DNA of 64,000 nucleotides, taken from positions 434,001 to 498,000 of the forward strand of contig NZ_CP139438.1 of NCBI RefSeq assembly GCF_034258515.1, read 5' to 3'. The notes under the pieces were generated by a model. The model ran no database searches, had not been told where the DNA came from, and saw only the letters and a list, made by a program, of their open reading frames with translations. This document shows, one piece after another, positions 18,601 through 25,861 of the stretch. Made by a program: the position numbers and the translations under genes. How positions within the stretch are numbered: the first letter of the stretch is position 1; each line of letters begins with the position of its first letter. The DNA comes from Pseudarthrobacter oxydans (GTDB taxonomy: Bacteria > Actinomycetota > Actinomycetes > Actinomycetales > Micrococcaceae).

Positions 18601-18703
18601 GCAGTCCGGCGGCAACGGCCCGGGCCGGCGCGGCCGGGGGTGTGGTGGATCCTGGAGACTTTCGGGCGCGTGGGGGCGCGCTGGGACGGGTGCGGAATAT
18701 CAA
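15608..18703 (-). CDS. Secreted multidomain alpha-amylase (GH13) with tandem starch-binding-type domains
   Basis: This 1031-residue extracellular enzyme has a long Sec signal (Arg-rich start, hydrophobic core, cleavage near VLPAQAAPG, about residue 50). The GH13 catalytic barrel follows (about 65-600): DRFSNGST, IITNHTAD, nucleophile Asp in GFRIDTMKHVNNEF, acid/base Glu in MFGEVFDTTKSF, and transition-state Asp in FLGNHDMGRIG. Two Ig/FnIII-like modules follow (about 635-735 and 740-825), then two tandem X25-type repeats (about 835-930 and 935-1031) that each contain W...YGAGG and GGPVTFRYD. These are found in amylopullulanases and probably bind starch. The start is TTG with AGGAAGG eight bases upstream. 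A LacI-type operator lies upstream at 18819. It could also cleave pullulan or cyclodextrins. Confidence 0.92.
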   Translation of the reverse strand: MIFRTRPSAPPRARKSPGSTTPPAAPARAVAAGLLATAVAASAAVLPAQAAPGPKDPGSASALHSLRAPVTDENFYFVMADRFSNGSTANDQGGLGSDPMVSGFDPTNKGFYNGGDLAGLLDKIDYIQGLGTTSIWLTPSFKNKAVQTEDGSAGYHGYWITDFTQIDPHLGTNAELKALIDEAHSRGMKVYFDIITNHTADVISYKDGARQGYVSKDEVPYKTADGVAFDDRDYAGSDNFPKLDPLKSFPYIPELTAEEQNLKVPAWLNDPTLYHNRGDTTFAGEDAYYGDFFGLDDLFTEHPKVVSGMKDIYKTWIRDFGVDGFRIDTMKHVNNEFWQEFGPDVLNYAKAQGKDEFFMFGEVFDTTKSFTSQFTTRNQMQAVLDFPFQEAARSFASKGQDTRTLETFFAGDDWYTDADSNVYQLPTFLGNHDMGRIGSFIAADNPGATDDEKVARDRLAHELMYFSRGNPVIYYGDEQGFTGPGGDQDARQTLFPSKVEAYLDDDLLGTEATHAEDNFNPGHPLYGKISELAALTKEHPALRDGAHQHRYASDGPGIYAFSRTDAADQREYVVALNNSEQAQTAEVPAYIAKRTYTRIYGEGADEAKTSADGKLAVTVPPLSAVVYQSSGRIPHSKEAPAVVLQEPAPAQGDNGRLKVTADVGGSSFYEVTFEAKAAGGDWTPIGTDDTAPYQVFHDVAAFDAGTAMEYRATVLDNGGHTATSQSRTANVPAPVITLQKPVEGSNVKGSVELSATVDPEKASHEVTFKRSVAGGEWTTVATDGSSPVYSATDDISNLEDGTKVAYRATMTGPGFSVASAARTVTVGDAPQPGSVTVVGSLNQAMGCAAPWEPTCSQARMALDPADKIWRLTVDLPAGQYEYKAALNGGWAENYGAGGKLNGPNIALDHPGGPVTFRYDNSTHVITAVYASQQPGAVAAAGSMNSELGCIKDWDPACDQAQLVLDPAGLVWKLAVPNLAAGTYEFKAALDRSWGVSYGAGGSSPGGNIVFKHDGGPVTFRYDHFSHLITAG

Positions 18704-18818
18704 GGCTGAGACCTTCCTGGGAGCGGCGCTGCTGTTCAGGCTTGCCGGCGGACAACAGCCGGCAATTGCTGTGAGGGCTCACAGGTAAGCAAGCTTCCTT
18801 GTGAACCACGGCACAACT

Positions 18819-18832
18819 GTAAGCGCTTGCAT
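18819..18832. promoter_or_regulatory. LacI-type operator upstream of the amylase gene
   Basis: TGTAAGCGCTTGCA differs at one base from the perfect palindrome TGTAAGCGCTTACA at 57057-57070. The central AAGCGCTT is the hallmark of LacI/CcpA-family operators. It lies about 115 bases upstream of the TTG start. A maltose/maltodextrin repressor encoded elsewhere is the likely binder. Confidence 0.72.
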
Positions 18833-18880
18833 TGAATAACTCCAGTGTTTAGCCAATGGCGTCCGCGGTTCCGCTTGGCC

Positions 18881-19771
18881 TCAGCGCTTCCTGCCGGCCG
18901 CCCCTTGGAACCTCCAGCCGGCCGGCGCCGGGGCGGGGACCAGGGCAGTCGGCGACGGGACCTGCACGTCGTTGATCATCCCGGTAGGGATGCCGGTCAC
19001 GTCATCCAGGGCGAACGTTGCCACGTTGTCCGACCGCTCGTGGGCTACGTGCAGCCACGTTCCCCTGACCAGGTGGTGGCGCGGCCAGTTTCCGCCGCTG
19101 GGATCTCCGCGGCGGAGTCGCCCGGAGCCCGGCCGCCGGAGGTGGCCGGACCACGGAAGATCACCTCGAATGTCCCCGCTTCCGAACGGGAGGGCAACCG
19201 CATGGTCAGCCACCAGGCCGGTGCCCGGCACATAGTTCCAGACCCGGAGGGTGTCATGGCCCAGGTCCGTCGTCATGACGCGTCCGTCCGCCAGCATCAG
19301 GCTGGCGTGGGCCCGGCTTTGCCGAGGTTCACCCGGGTCGAGGCCGACGTGCGGATCCACCGATGGTGCCGCCGGGAAGCAGCCTGTCATCCCGCCGTCG
19401 TCATCCAATCCATAGAGCAGGACCTGCCCGTCGCCCCAGCAGGGGGACGTAAGGAAGCGGCCCAGGGGGTCCACTGCCACATGGCACGTTGCATCTCCGG
19501 CGGGTTGAGAATCACCCAGCGGCTCCAGTCCGAAGTCACCCGTGCGGCGGAAAGCCCGGACCATCCCGCGCTGCTCGGCCACCGCGTACACCACCGGCAA
19601 GGCGGGATGAACGGCAAGGAACGACGGCGAATCCGCCTTCACTGCCGTTCCCAGCCATTCGAGGCTTCCGTCCCCGTGCGCGGCGAGGGCACCGATGCCA
19701 TCGGCACGGCCGCCTCCACCGGCGGTGTAGCTACCGGTCCAAATGAGATCGTCCTGTGCAGGCGGGATCAT
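18881..19771 (-). pseudogene. Decayed beta-propeller lactonase (6-phosphogluconolactonase-like)
   Basis: The reading frame is open for 296 codons. The N-terminal two thirds match the YkgB/Pgl seven-bladed lactonase family (IWTGSYTAGGGGRADG, SPSFLAVHP, CHVAVDPLGRFL, LGHDTLRVWNY, VALPFGSG). After LPFGSG the family sequence moves to another frame (FEVIFRGPATSGGRAPGDSAAEI, with the conserved GDSAAEI). It then returns to the original frame at NWPRHHLVRGTWLHVAHERSDNV. Two deletions with compensating frameshifts have therefore removed most of two blades, and the product is shorter than the usual 330-350 residues. It is very probably non-functional although no stop interrupts it. Confidence 0.7.
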
Positions 19772-19882
19772 AGGTCCATCCTGCCAACAAGCGCTGCCGT
19801 GCGGTGCGGTTGCGGACTAGCATTGAACTCCATCCGGCCCAGGCCGGCCCGGCTTGTTGAAACGCCCGGCTCGCAGAAAGGT

Positions 19883-20746
19883 GTGCCCTTGCCAGTTTCC
19901 GGGATCTCCGCGCCCCACGCGTTTGCCGCCACAGTTTCCGCGTTGCGGGCCGCCGGATGTGTATTTGCCGAAGATGAGGCGGGGCTGCTCATCAGTGAGG
20001 CGCCCGGCCCTGCAGCGCTCGCCGACTGGGTTGGCCGGCGCAGATCGGGCGAGCCCCTGGAGTACATTCTTGGCTGGACCGGCTTCGACGGACACCGGAT
20101 CGCTGTCGAGCCGGGGGTCTTTGTGCCCCGGCGCCGGACCCGACTGCTGGTGGACGAGGCCGTGGGACTGCTGCAGGGCGGCCGGTTTTCTGCACCCCGC
20201 ATTGTTGTTGACTTGTGCTGCGGGTCCGGGGCAGTCGGGGCGGCCATTGCCCGACGGGACCCGGGCATCGAACTGCATGCTGCAGACGTCGACCCGGGCG
20301 CCGTGAAGTGCGCGCGCCGCAACGTGGGGCCGGTGGGCGGACGCGTGTACGAAGGGGACCTGTTTGCCGCGCTTCCGCCCGGGCTTCAAGGCAGGGTGCG
20401 CGTCCTGGCAGTGAATGCCCCCTATGTCCCCACAGATGCGATAAGAACGATGCCGCCGGAAGCCCGCCTCTATGAGTCGCGGACAGCACTCGACGGCGGC
20501 CCGGACGGGCTCCACTTCCACCGGCGCGTGGCCGCAGGGGCGCTGGAGTGGCTGTCCTCCGACGCGCATCTGCTCATTGAGACCAGCGAGCACCAGGCTG
20601 AGGGAACCGCATCCGTTGTGGCCGCGGCGGGCCTTGCCGTCCGGACAGTCCATTCGGACGAACTCGACGGCACTGTAGTTATTGGCAGTGCCGGCGTTGG
20701 CAATGCCGGTGTTGGCGCTGCCGGGCCTGGCACTTCTTTAGCCTGA
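19883..20746 (+). CDS. PrmC-related protein N5-glutamine methyltransferase
   Basis: This 287-residue SAM-dependent methyltransferase resembles the PrmC/HemK-related actinobacterial family. It has an N-terminal helical substrate-binding region (EPLEYILGWTGFDGHRIAVEPG VFVPRRRT), the SAM motif VVDLCCGSGAVGAAIARRDP, and the target-glutamine motif as NAPY instead of NPPY (VNAPYVPTDAI). NAPY is normal for this paralogue family and differs from true PrmC. The protein ends in an unusual Gly/Ala/Val repeat (GSAGVGNAGVGAAGPG). The start is GTG 19883 or TTG 19889; AGAAAGG precedes both. The target protein is unknown. Confidence 0.82.
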   Translation: MPLPVSGISAPHAFAATVSALRAAGCVFAEDEAGLLISEAPGPAALADWVGRRRSGEPLEYILGWTGFDGHRIAVEPGVFVPRRRTRLLVDEAVGLLQGGRFSAPRIVVDLCCGSGAVGAAIARRDPGIELHAADVDPGAVKCARRNVGPVGGRVYEGDLFAALPPGLQGRVRVLAVNAPYVPTDAIRTMPPEARLYESRTALDGGPDGLHFHRRVAAGALEWLSSDAHLLIETSEHQAEGTASVVAAAGLAVRTVHSDELDGTVVIGSAGVGNAGVGAAGPGTSLA

Positions 20747-20957
20747 GCCCGGTCCAGGGCGGGCTCGGCTGGACCCCACCGAACCGTTAGGGCCGGGAAG
20801 GGAGGCGTGCGGGCCGGCAGTTTAGCTAAGACGCTGCTGGCCGCCGCGTCCCCCAAGGATCGCGACGGCCAGCAAAGCCATTCAGTTGTAGCACAGACCC
20901 GCTGTTTTTCCGCTGTCAAGCGGGACGGGCCGTCACAGGCCGGACGGTGTGCCGGGG
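20747..20957. other. Gene-free stretch between convergent genes
   Basis: These 211 bases separate the PrmC-related gene and the YtxH-like gene, which converge. CCCGCT (20898-20903) and AGCGGG (20919-20924) could form a six-bp stem enclosing a short T run, a weak terminator candidate. I see no gene in it. Confidence 0.4.
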
Positions 20958-21422
20958 CTAGGCCTTTGAATTGGTCTCGTCGGAGGTGCCGAGGTTCAAG
21001 GTTTCCGGGTGGGTGGAGTGCGCGGGGATGTGGTCCTCGCCAAGGTCGTCGCCACTTGGGGTGCTCCTGCCTGGAGCGCCAGCGGTAGAGGCACCCGGAA
21101 CTGTGGTGCCAGTGGCACTGGCTGTCGTGCCGGCGTCGGACGTTGACGATTTGGTTGCGCCGGAGCCGGAGGAGCCTTCACGATGCACCGCTGAGCCGAT
21201 CACCGTACCTGCCCGGCGTGCGGCCTCACTCAGCTGGTCCGCGACCTCAGGAGCCTTTTCCTTGATGGCTTCCGTTGCAACCGCCACCTTGTCCTGCACG
21301 GGCTTGCTGTCCCAGATGCCCGCAGCGCGTGCCTTGAGCTTGTCATAGGCGGCCCTGCCGGACCGCGACCCAAGCACATACCCGGCGGCAATGCCAACGC
21401 CCAAAAGAAGTTTGTTTTTCAT
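20958..21422 (-). CDS. YtxH-like general stress membrane-anchored protein
   Basis: This 154-residue protein starts with MKNKLLLGVGIAAGYVLGSRSGRAAYDKLK, a single membrane anchor with the glycine-rich pattern of YtxH-type stress proteins. An amphipathic helical region (to about 85) follows, then a low-complexity Ser/Thr/Gly/Ala tail and an acidic end. GGAG lies before the ATG. It lies about 110 bases downstream of the stress protein gene glsB on the same strand, with a strong terminator between them, so read-through or a separate promoter must drive it. The function is probably envelope stress tolerance, inferred from family and neighbour. Confidence 0.78.
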   Translation of the reverse strand: MKNKLLLGVGIAAGYVLGSRSGRAAYDKLKARAAGIWDSKPVQDKVAVATEAIKEKAPEVADQLSEAARRAGTVIGSAVHREGSSGSGATKSSTSDAGTTASATGTTVPGASTAGAPGRSTPSGDDLGEDHIPAHSTHPETLNLGTSDETNSKA

Positions 21423-21481
21423 GATGAACTCCTGCTCACTGAGAAGGTTTCACTTCCGGCCAGAGAGGCCGGGAGATAGGA

Positions 21482-21516
21482 AAACCGGCCCGGGGATGTT
21501 GTCCCCAGGCCGGTTT
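21482..21516 (-). terminator. Intrinsic terminator after glsB
   Basis: AAACCGGCC (21482-21490) pairs with GGCCGGTTT (21508-21516), with an inner GGGGA/TCCCC stem. On the minus strand the hairpin is followed by TTTTCC. It is 18 bases past the glsB stop. Confidence 0.75.
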
Positions 21517-21533
21517 CCTGGCTTACGCGACAG

Positions 21534-21800
21534 TTAGCCGCGAGCGCCGCGCTTGGTGACCATGCCGTAAACCAGCAGCACGATAAGCGCGCCGCCGATG
21601 GCCAGCAGCCACGTCTGCAGGGAGAAGAACTCCTGCAGTCCGCTGCCAAAGATCATTCCGCCGATCCAGCCGCCGAGGAGTGCTCCGACGACGCCCAGGA
21701 CGAGGGTGATGATCCAGCCGCCACCCTGCCGGCCCGGGAGGATCGCCTTAGCGATCGCACCAGCAATAAGTCCGAGAATCAGAAATGCAAGAAATCCCAT
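21534..21800 (-). CDS. GlsB/YeaQ/YmgE-family stress response membrane protein
   Basis: This 88-residue protein has three membrane segments and the family pattern GFLAFLILGLIAGAIAKAI, PGRQGGGW, and GVVGALLGGWIGG. Homologues are induced by stationary phase, osmotic or acid stress as transglycosylase-associated membrane proteins of unclear biochemistry. AAAGGAGG-like sequence lies in the leader. A conserved palindromic block at 21869-21896 precedes it, shared with another stress-like gene in this window. A strong terminator follows. Confidence 0.9.
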   Translation of the reverse strand: MGFLAFLILGLIAGAIAKAILPGRQGGGWIITLVLGVVGALLGGWIGGMIFGSGLQEFFSLQTWLLAIGGALIVLLVYGMVTKRGARG

Positions 21801-21868
21801 TTTTCGTTCCTCTTCCTAAATAAAGGAGGCCTCCGGATCCCGGAAGCACTTCATCCTTCTGCTCAATA

Positions 21869-21896
21869 GTAATCATGCTTACTATCTATTTGCCAA
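21869..21896 (-). promoter_or_regulatory. Stress-type palindromic promoter block, copy 1 (glsB)
   Basis: In the gene's direction this reads TTGGCAAATA, then GATAGTAAGCATGATTAC. The inner palindrome matches GTAAGCATGCTTAC at 13 of 14 bases. The block lies about 69 bases upstream of the glsB start. The same arrangement, with matching spacing, occurs at 35753-35780. TTGGCA could be a -35 box with the palindrome in the spacer. Confidence 0.6.
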
Positions 21897-21932
21897 CCCC
21901 GGGTTCCCGGAAAAGCCCACTTCAGGCCCGTT

Positions 21933-22766
21933 TCAATGCCCTGTCACGTCGGAATCATTGCCCGCACCGGGACCTTCGTCCAGGACCGCTAATTCCGCTA
22001 GATCCTGCGGATCCAAGGCGAAATCGAAGATGTCCAGGTTTTCCCTCATCCGGTCCGGATTCGACGTTTTCGGAATCGTTACAATTCCGTTTTGAACATG
22101 CCATCGAAGGACCAGTTGGCCGGGCGTTTTTCCGTGCTTTTCGGCTAGTTGGAAGAGGATGGGAGCACCGAGCAGGCTGGCCCCGGCGCCTCCCAGCGGG
22201 CTGTAGGACTCGGTGACGATTCCGTGCTTTGCATGGAATTCCCGCTCGGCCGCGCGCGTGACCGCTGGCGTCAGCTGGATCTGGTTGACGGCGGGGACCA
22301 CGTCAGTAACGGCCATCAGCCGTTCCAGGTGGGAGGGTTTGAAGTTGGAGACGCCGATGGAGCGCACTTTTCCTTCCGCCTGGAGCCGCTCGAAGGTCTT
22401 CCACGTGGAGATGTACTCGTCCCGCGCGGGCAGGGGCCAGTGAATAAGCAGCAAGTCCACGTAATCCAGCCCCAGCCGCTTCAGTGACCCTTCCAGCCCT
22501 TCCACCGCCCTGTCGTTCCCCTGGTATTGGCCGTCCAGTTTGGTGGTGATGAACAGCTCGCCACGGTCCACGCCGCTGGCCCGGATACCGTTGCCCACGC
22601 CCTGCTCGTTGCCGTACTTCACGGCGGTATCGATGTGCCGGTAGCCGGCTTCCAGGGCCTGCACGACGGCGGTGGCCGCCTGGTCGTCGTCCAGCGGCCA
22701 GGTGCCAAGGCCCACCTGGGGGATGGAGTAGCCGTCATTGAGTTTGATCAGCGGTGCAAGTGTCAT
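21933..22766 (-). CDS. Aldo/keto reductase (2,5-diketogluconate reductase type)
   Basis: This 277-residue AKR5-like enzyme has the full tetrad visible: Asp and Tyr in YRHIDTAVKYGNEQG, Lys in ITTKLDGQ, and His in LLLIHWPLP. The C-terminal cofactor loop (TIPKTSNPDRMREN) is intact. These enzymes reduce sugar ketones or aldehydes with NADPH. It is the first of three AKRs in a row on the minus strand, separated from the SDR gene by about 80 bases. The ATG at 22766 gives the family's usual start. Confidence 0.9.
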   Translation of the reverse strand: MTLAPLIKLNDGYSIPQVGLGTWPLDDDQAATAVVQALEAGYRHIDTAVKYGNEQGVGNGIRASGVDRGELFITTKLDGQYQGNDRAVEGLEGSLKRLGLDYVDLLLIHWPLPARDEYISTWKTFERLQAEGKVRSIGVSNFKPSHLERLMAVTDVVPAVNQIQLTPAVTRAAEREFHAKHGIVTESYSPLGGAGASLLGAPILFQLAEKHGKTPGQLVLRWHVQNGIVTIPKTSNPDRMRENLDIFDFALDPQDLAELAVLDEGPGAGNDSDVTGH

Positions 22767-22847
22767 TTCACCAGTCTCTCCCGGATCGGTTTCCCCGGGC
22801 CCTTGAATGCCCGGGGAATATTGGAAGGCGGCGCTGCCCGCCCGGCG

Positions 22848-23876
22848 TTAGGCACCCCGCCTGGCCCAGCCGGTCAACCGGTCACTGAGGTCCATGAATT
22901 CCCGGTCCACCACCTGGAGGCCAGGGTTCGCGTCGTGCCAGTCCACGATTTCGCGTGCGCCGTCGGCGAAGGGAATGGTGGCGCAGTAGCCGGGGACCAG
23001 GGACTTGATCTTGGTGTTGTCGAAGACCACCGAGTGGGAGCGGTCGCCCAGGAGGTTGGGTCCCAGCTCCGGGCTGTGGGCGGCGATGGTTTCGGAGGCA
23101 ACGTGGACCAGTTCCGGGTCCGCAACACCGGCTGCACGGGCGAACAGCCGGTAGATCTGGTTCCAGGGCAGGTACTCGTCGGATGTGATGGTGTAGCTCT
23201 CGCCTACCGCTTGCGGCAGGCCGAGCAGCCCCACAAAAGCCTTGGCAAAGTCCATGCTGTGCGTCAGGGTCCACAGCGAGGTCCCGTCCCCGTGCACCAT
23301 GACCGGCAGCCCCGCCCGCATCCGGTGGAGGTCCGTCCAGCCGCCCACCATGGCGATTTTGGTGCGGTCGTACGTGTGGGAAGGGCGCACCACGGTGAGC
23401 GGGAAATCCTGCTCTCTGTAGGCCTGGTAGAACAGTTCCTCGCAGGCGATCTTGTCCCGGGAGTACTGCCAGAACGGGTTCTTCAGGGGCGTGGACTCGC
23501 GGATTGGAAGCCGGGTAGGCGGCTTTTGGTACGCAGAGGCGGAGCTGATGAACACGTACTGCCCGGTGCGGCCTGTGAACAGGTCCAGGCTGGCCTTGGC
23601 GTGGTCGGGGGTGTACGTGATGAAGTCCGCGACGGCATCGAAATCGCGCCCGCCCAGCGCGTCACGAACCGCGGAGGCGTCCCGCACGTCCGCGGTGAGG
23701 GTTTCAGCCCCTTCCGGAACCGGCCCTGTGGACCGGCCCCGGTTGAGGATGGTCAGCCGGTGCCCCAGTGCGACGGCGCGTTCTGCGGCCGCCGCACTGA
23801 TGACGCCGGTGCCGCCGAGGAACAGGATGTTCCTCGGCGCCACCGTACCGGCGTCAGGGGTGGACGGGTTCACCAC
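22848..23876 (-). CDS. NAD-dependent epimerase/dehydratase (extended SDR)
   Basis: This 342-residue protein has an N-terminal Rossmann motif (LFLGGTGVISAAAAERAV), VFISSASAY before the active-site region, and a YSRDK catalytic Tyr/Lys pair (QYSRDKIACEELF). It resembles atypical extended SDRs that act on nucleotide sugars or related substrates. The GTG start overlaps the upstream aldo/keto reductase stop by seven bases, so the two are co-translated and may act in sequence. The substrate is not known. Confidence 0.85.
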   Translation of the reverse strand: MVNPSTPDAGTVAPRNILFLGGTGVISAAAAERAVALGHRLTILNRGRSTGPVPEGAETLTADVRDASAVRDALGGRDFDAVADFITYTPDHAKASLDLFTGRTGQYVFISSASAYQKPPTRLPIRESTPLKNPFWQYSRDKIACEELFYQAYREQDFPLTVVRPSHTYDRTKIAMVGGWTDLHRMRAGLPVMVHGDGTSLWTLTHSMDFAKAFVGLLGLPQAVGESYTITSDEYLPWNQIYRLFARAAGVADPELVHVASETIAAHSPELGPNLLGDRSHSVVFDNTKIKSLVPGYCATIPFADGAREIVDWHDANPGLQVVDREFMDLSDRLTGWARRGA

Positions 23877-24841
23877 GCGTAGTCTTCCGGCGCCGTACGG
23901 TGCCCCGGGAAGATGTCGTCCAATCGTTTGAGGGTGTCGGCGTCCAGGGTTACGTCCAATGCCCTGACGGCGGCGTCGAGCTGTTCCTGGGTGCGCGGTC
24001 CCACGATGGGTGCCGTGACGGCAGGCTGGTGCAGGAGCCAGGAAAGGGCGATGTCGCCCGGCTCGTGGCCCAGCTCATCGGCGAAATCCTCGTACTGCCG
24101 GATCTGGTCTTCGTGCTTCTTGAGTGTTTCGGCCGCGCGGCCCTCGGTGCGCCGGACGCCGTCGCGCTCCTTCTTCAGCACCCCGCCCAGGAGCCCGCCC
24201 TGCAGCGGCGACCAGGGGATGAGCCCCAGCCCGTACTGCTGGGCCGCCGGGATCACTTCCAGCTCCACCTGGCGCATGAACAGGTTGTAGATGGACTGCT
24301 CGCTCACCAGGCCGGTGTAGTTGCGCCGCCTGGCCGCCTCCTGGGCCTGGGCAATATGCCAGCCGGCGAAGTTGCTGCTGCCCGAGTAGAGGATCTTCCC
24401 TTGCTGGACCGCCACCTCGATGGCCTGCCAGATTTCGTCCCACGGCGTATCCCGGTCGATGTGGTGAAACTGATAGACGTCGATGTAGTCCGTCTGCAGG
24501 CGCTTCAGGCTGGCGTCGAGGGCGCGGCGGATGTTCAGGGCGGAGAGCTTGGACTCGTTGGGGCGGTCCGTCATGGTGCCGTAAAGCTTGGTGGCCAGGA
24601 CCGTGTGCTCGCGGCGCTCGCCGCCCTTGGCGAACCAGCGGCCAATGATTTCTTCGGTCCAGCCGCGGTGGCCGGCGCCGCCATAGACGTTGGCAGTGTC
24701 GAAGAAGTTGATGCCCTGCTCGCGGGCCGAGTCCATGATGGAGTGGGCGTCCGCTTCCTCGGTCTGCGGACCGAAGTTCATGGTGCCGAGGCAAAGGCGG
24801 GAGACTTTCAGGCCGGAGCGGCCCAGGTGGGTGTACTGCAT
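23870..24841 (-). CDS. Aldo/keto reductase (YghZ/Tas-like)
   Basis: This 323-residue AKR has the GTMNFGPQ N-terminal motif, FFDTANVYGG with catalytic Asp and Tyr, ATKLYGTM with Lys, and YQFHHID with His. The C-terminus has the typical IVGPRTQEQLDAAVRALDV cofactor segment. It overlaps the SDR gene by seven bases and follows another AKR by 26 bases, making a likely three-gene operon. The substrate is unknown; xenobiotic aldehyde or sugar reduction is plausible. Confidence 0.9.
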   Translation of the reverse strand: MQYTHLGRSGLKVSRLCLGTMNFGPQTEEADAHSIMDSAREQGINFFDTANVYGGAGHRGWTEEIIGRWFAKGGERREHTVLATKLYGTMTDRPNESKLSALNIRRALDASLKRLQTDYIDVYQFHHIDRDTPWDEIWQAIEVAVQQGKILYSGSSNFAGWHIAQAQEAARRRNYTGLVSEQSIYNLFMRQVELEVIPAAQQYGLGLIPWSPLQGGLLGGVLKKERDGVRRTEGRAAETLKKHEDQIRQYEDFADELGHEPGDIALSWLLHQPAVTAPIVGPRTQEQLDAAVRALDVTLDADTLKRLDDIFPGHRTAPEDYAW

Positions 24842-24867
24842 GGCTGAATCCTTTGGGTTTGGTGGTT

Positions 24868-25689
24868 CTACAGCTGCGTGAAGGCGGCGACGGCGGGATC
24901 GGAGCCGATGCGGGCCCCGGACTCAAGGGCGCTGATGGCGGCAAGCTCCTCGTCGGAGAGGGTGAGGGCGGAGGCAGCGAAGTTCTCCCGGATCCGGGCG
25001 GCCTGGCTGGACTTGGGAATCACGATGTTTCCCGCGGCCAGATGCCAGGCGAGCACCACCTGCGCCGGGGTGGCATTGTGGGCGTTGGCGATGCCGGTCA
25101 CCGCATTGCCGTTCAGGTCTCCGCCCTGTCCCAGCGGGCTGTAGGCCTCCACGGCGATGCCAAGGCCCCGGCACTTGGCCGCAAGGTCTGCCTGCTGGTA
25201 GCTGGGGTGCAGTTCGATCTGGTTGACGGCCGGGACGATCTCCGAGGACTCCAGCAGGGTGTCCAGGTGCTCGGCGAGGAAGTTGGAAACGCCTATGGCG
25301 CGGATCTGGTTGTTCTCGTAGAGCCGTTCCATCTCCTTCCATGCCTGGACGTACAAGTCCTGCGACGGGACGGGCCAATGGATGAGGTAGAGGTCAACGT
25401 AGTCGAGGCCCAAGGCTTTGCGGCTGTTCTGGAACGCTTCCTGCGCGCGGTCCTGCTCGCCGTTCCGAAGCTTGGTGGTTACAAAGATGTCCTCGCGCGG
25501 AATGCCGGTAGCCGCGATCGCGGCACCCACGCCCGCCTCGTTCCGGTAGGCGGCGGCCGTGTCTATATGGCGGTATCCGGCCTCGAAGGCGTCCTCCACG
25601 GTCCGCTGCGTGTCCTCCGGCGGTACCTGGAAGACGCCGAAACCAAGCTGGGGGATGGTGACGCCGTTGTTCAGTGTCAGCTCTGACAT
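24868..25689 (-). CDS. Aldo/keto reductase (2,5-diketogluconate reductase type)
   Basis: This 273-residue AKR has its tetrad in YRHIDTAAAYRNEAG (Asp, Tyr), VTTKLRNGEQ (Lys) and LYLIHWPVP (His), and IPKSSQAARIREN for cofactor binding. The start MSELTLNNG at 25689 follows AAGGAGCCCCA; the longer frame begins in the ribosome site. It is the first gene of the AKR-AKR-SDR run and is divergent from an XRE/MmyB regulator whose palindrome lies in the shared promoter. Control by that regulator is inferred. Confidence 0.9.
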   Translation of the reverse strand: MSELTLNNGVTIPQLGFGVFQVPPEDTQRTVEDAFEAGYRHIDTAAAYRNEAGVGAAIAATGIPREDIFVTTKLRNGEQDRAQEAFQNSRKALGLDYVDLYLIHWPVPSQDLYVQAWKEMERLYENNQIRAIGVSNFLAEHLDTLLESSEIVPAVNQIELHPSYQQADLAAKCRGLGIAVEAYSPLGQGGDLNGNAVTGIANAHNATPAQVVLAWHLAAGNIVIPKSSQAARIRENFAASALTLSDEELAAISALESGARIGSDPAVAAFTQL

Positions 25690-25820
25690 TGGGGCTCCTT
25701 GAAACATGCGGGGGTGGGGTGCCGTTGACTCGACGGGAGAAAGCGGTTTCCGCTGGCTCGCTTTTGAGCCTATGCACTTTTGGCCGGGAAGTCAGCAGGG
25801 GAACCTGATTCTGTTTTTCC

Positions 25821-25837
25821 TAGGACTCCCAGTCCTA
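25821..25837. promoter_or_regulatory. Perfect palindromic operator in front of the XRE/MmyB gene
   Basis: TAGGACTCCCAGTCCTA is a perfect 7-3-7 inverted repeat, 24 bases before the regulator's ATG and about 130 bases upstream of the divergent aldo/keto reductase. It is the natural binding site for the adjacent helix-turn-helix protein. Confidence 0.72.
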
Positions 25838-25861
25838 CCTTCGTTGTAGGAGAGAGCCACC

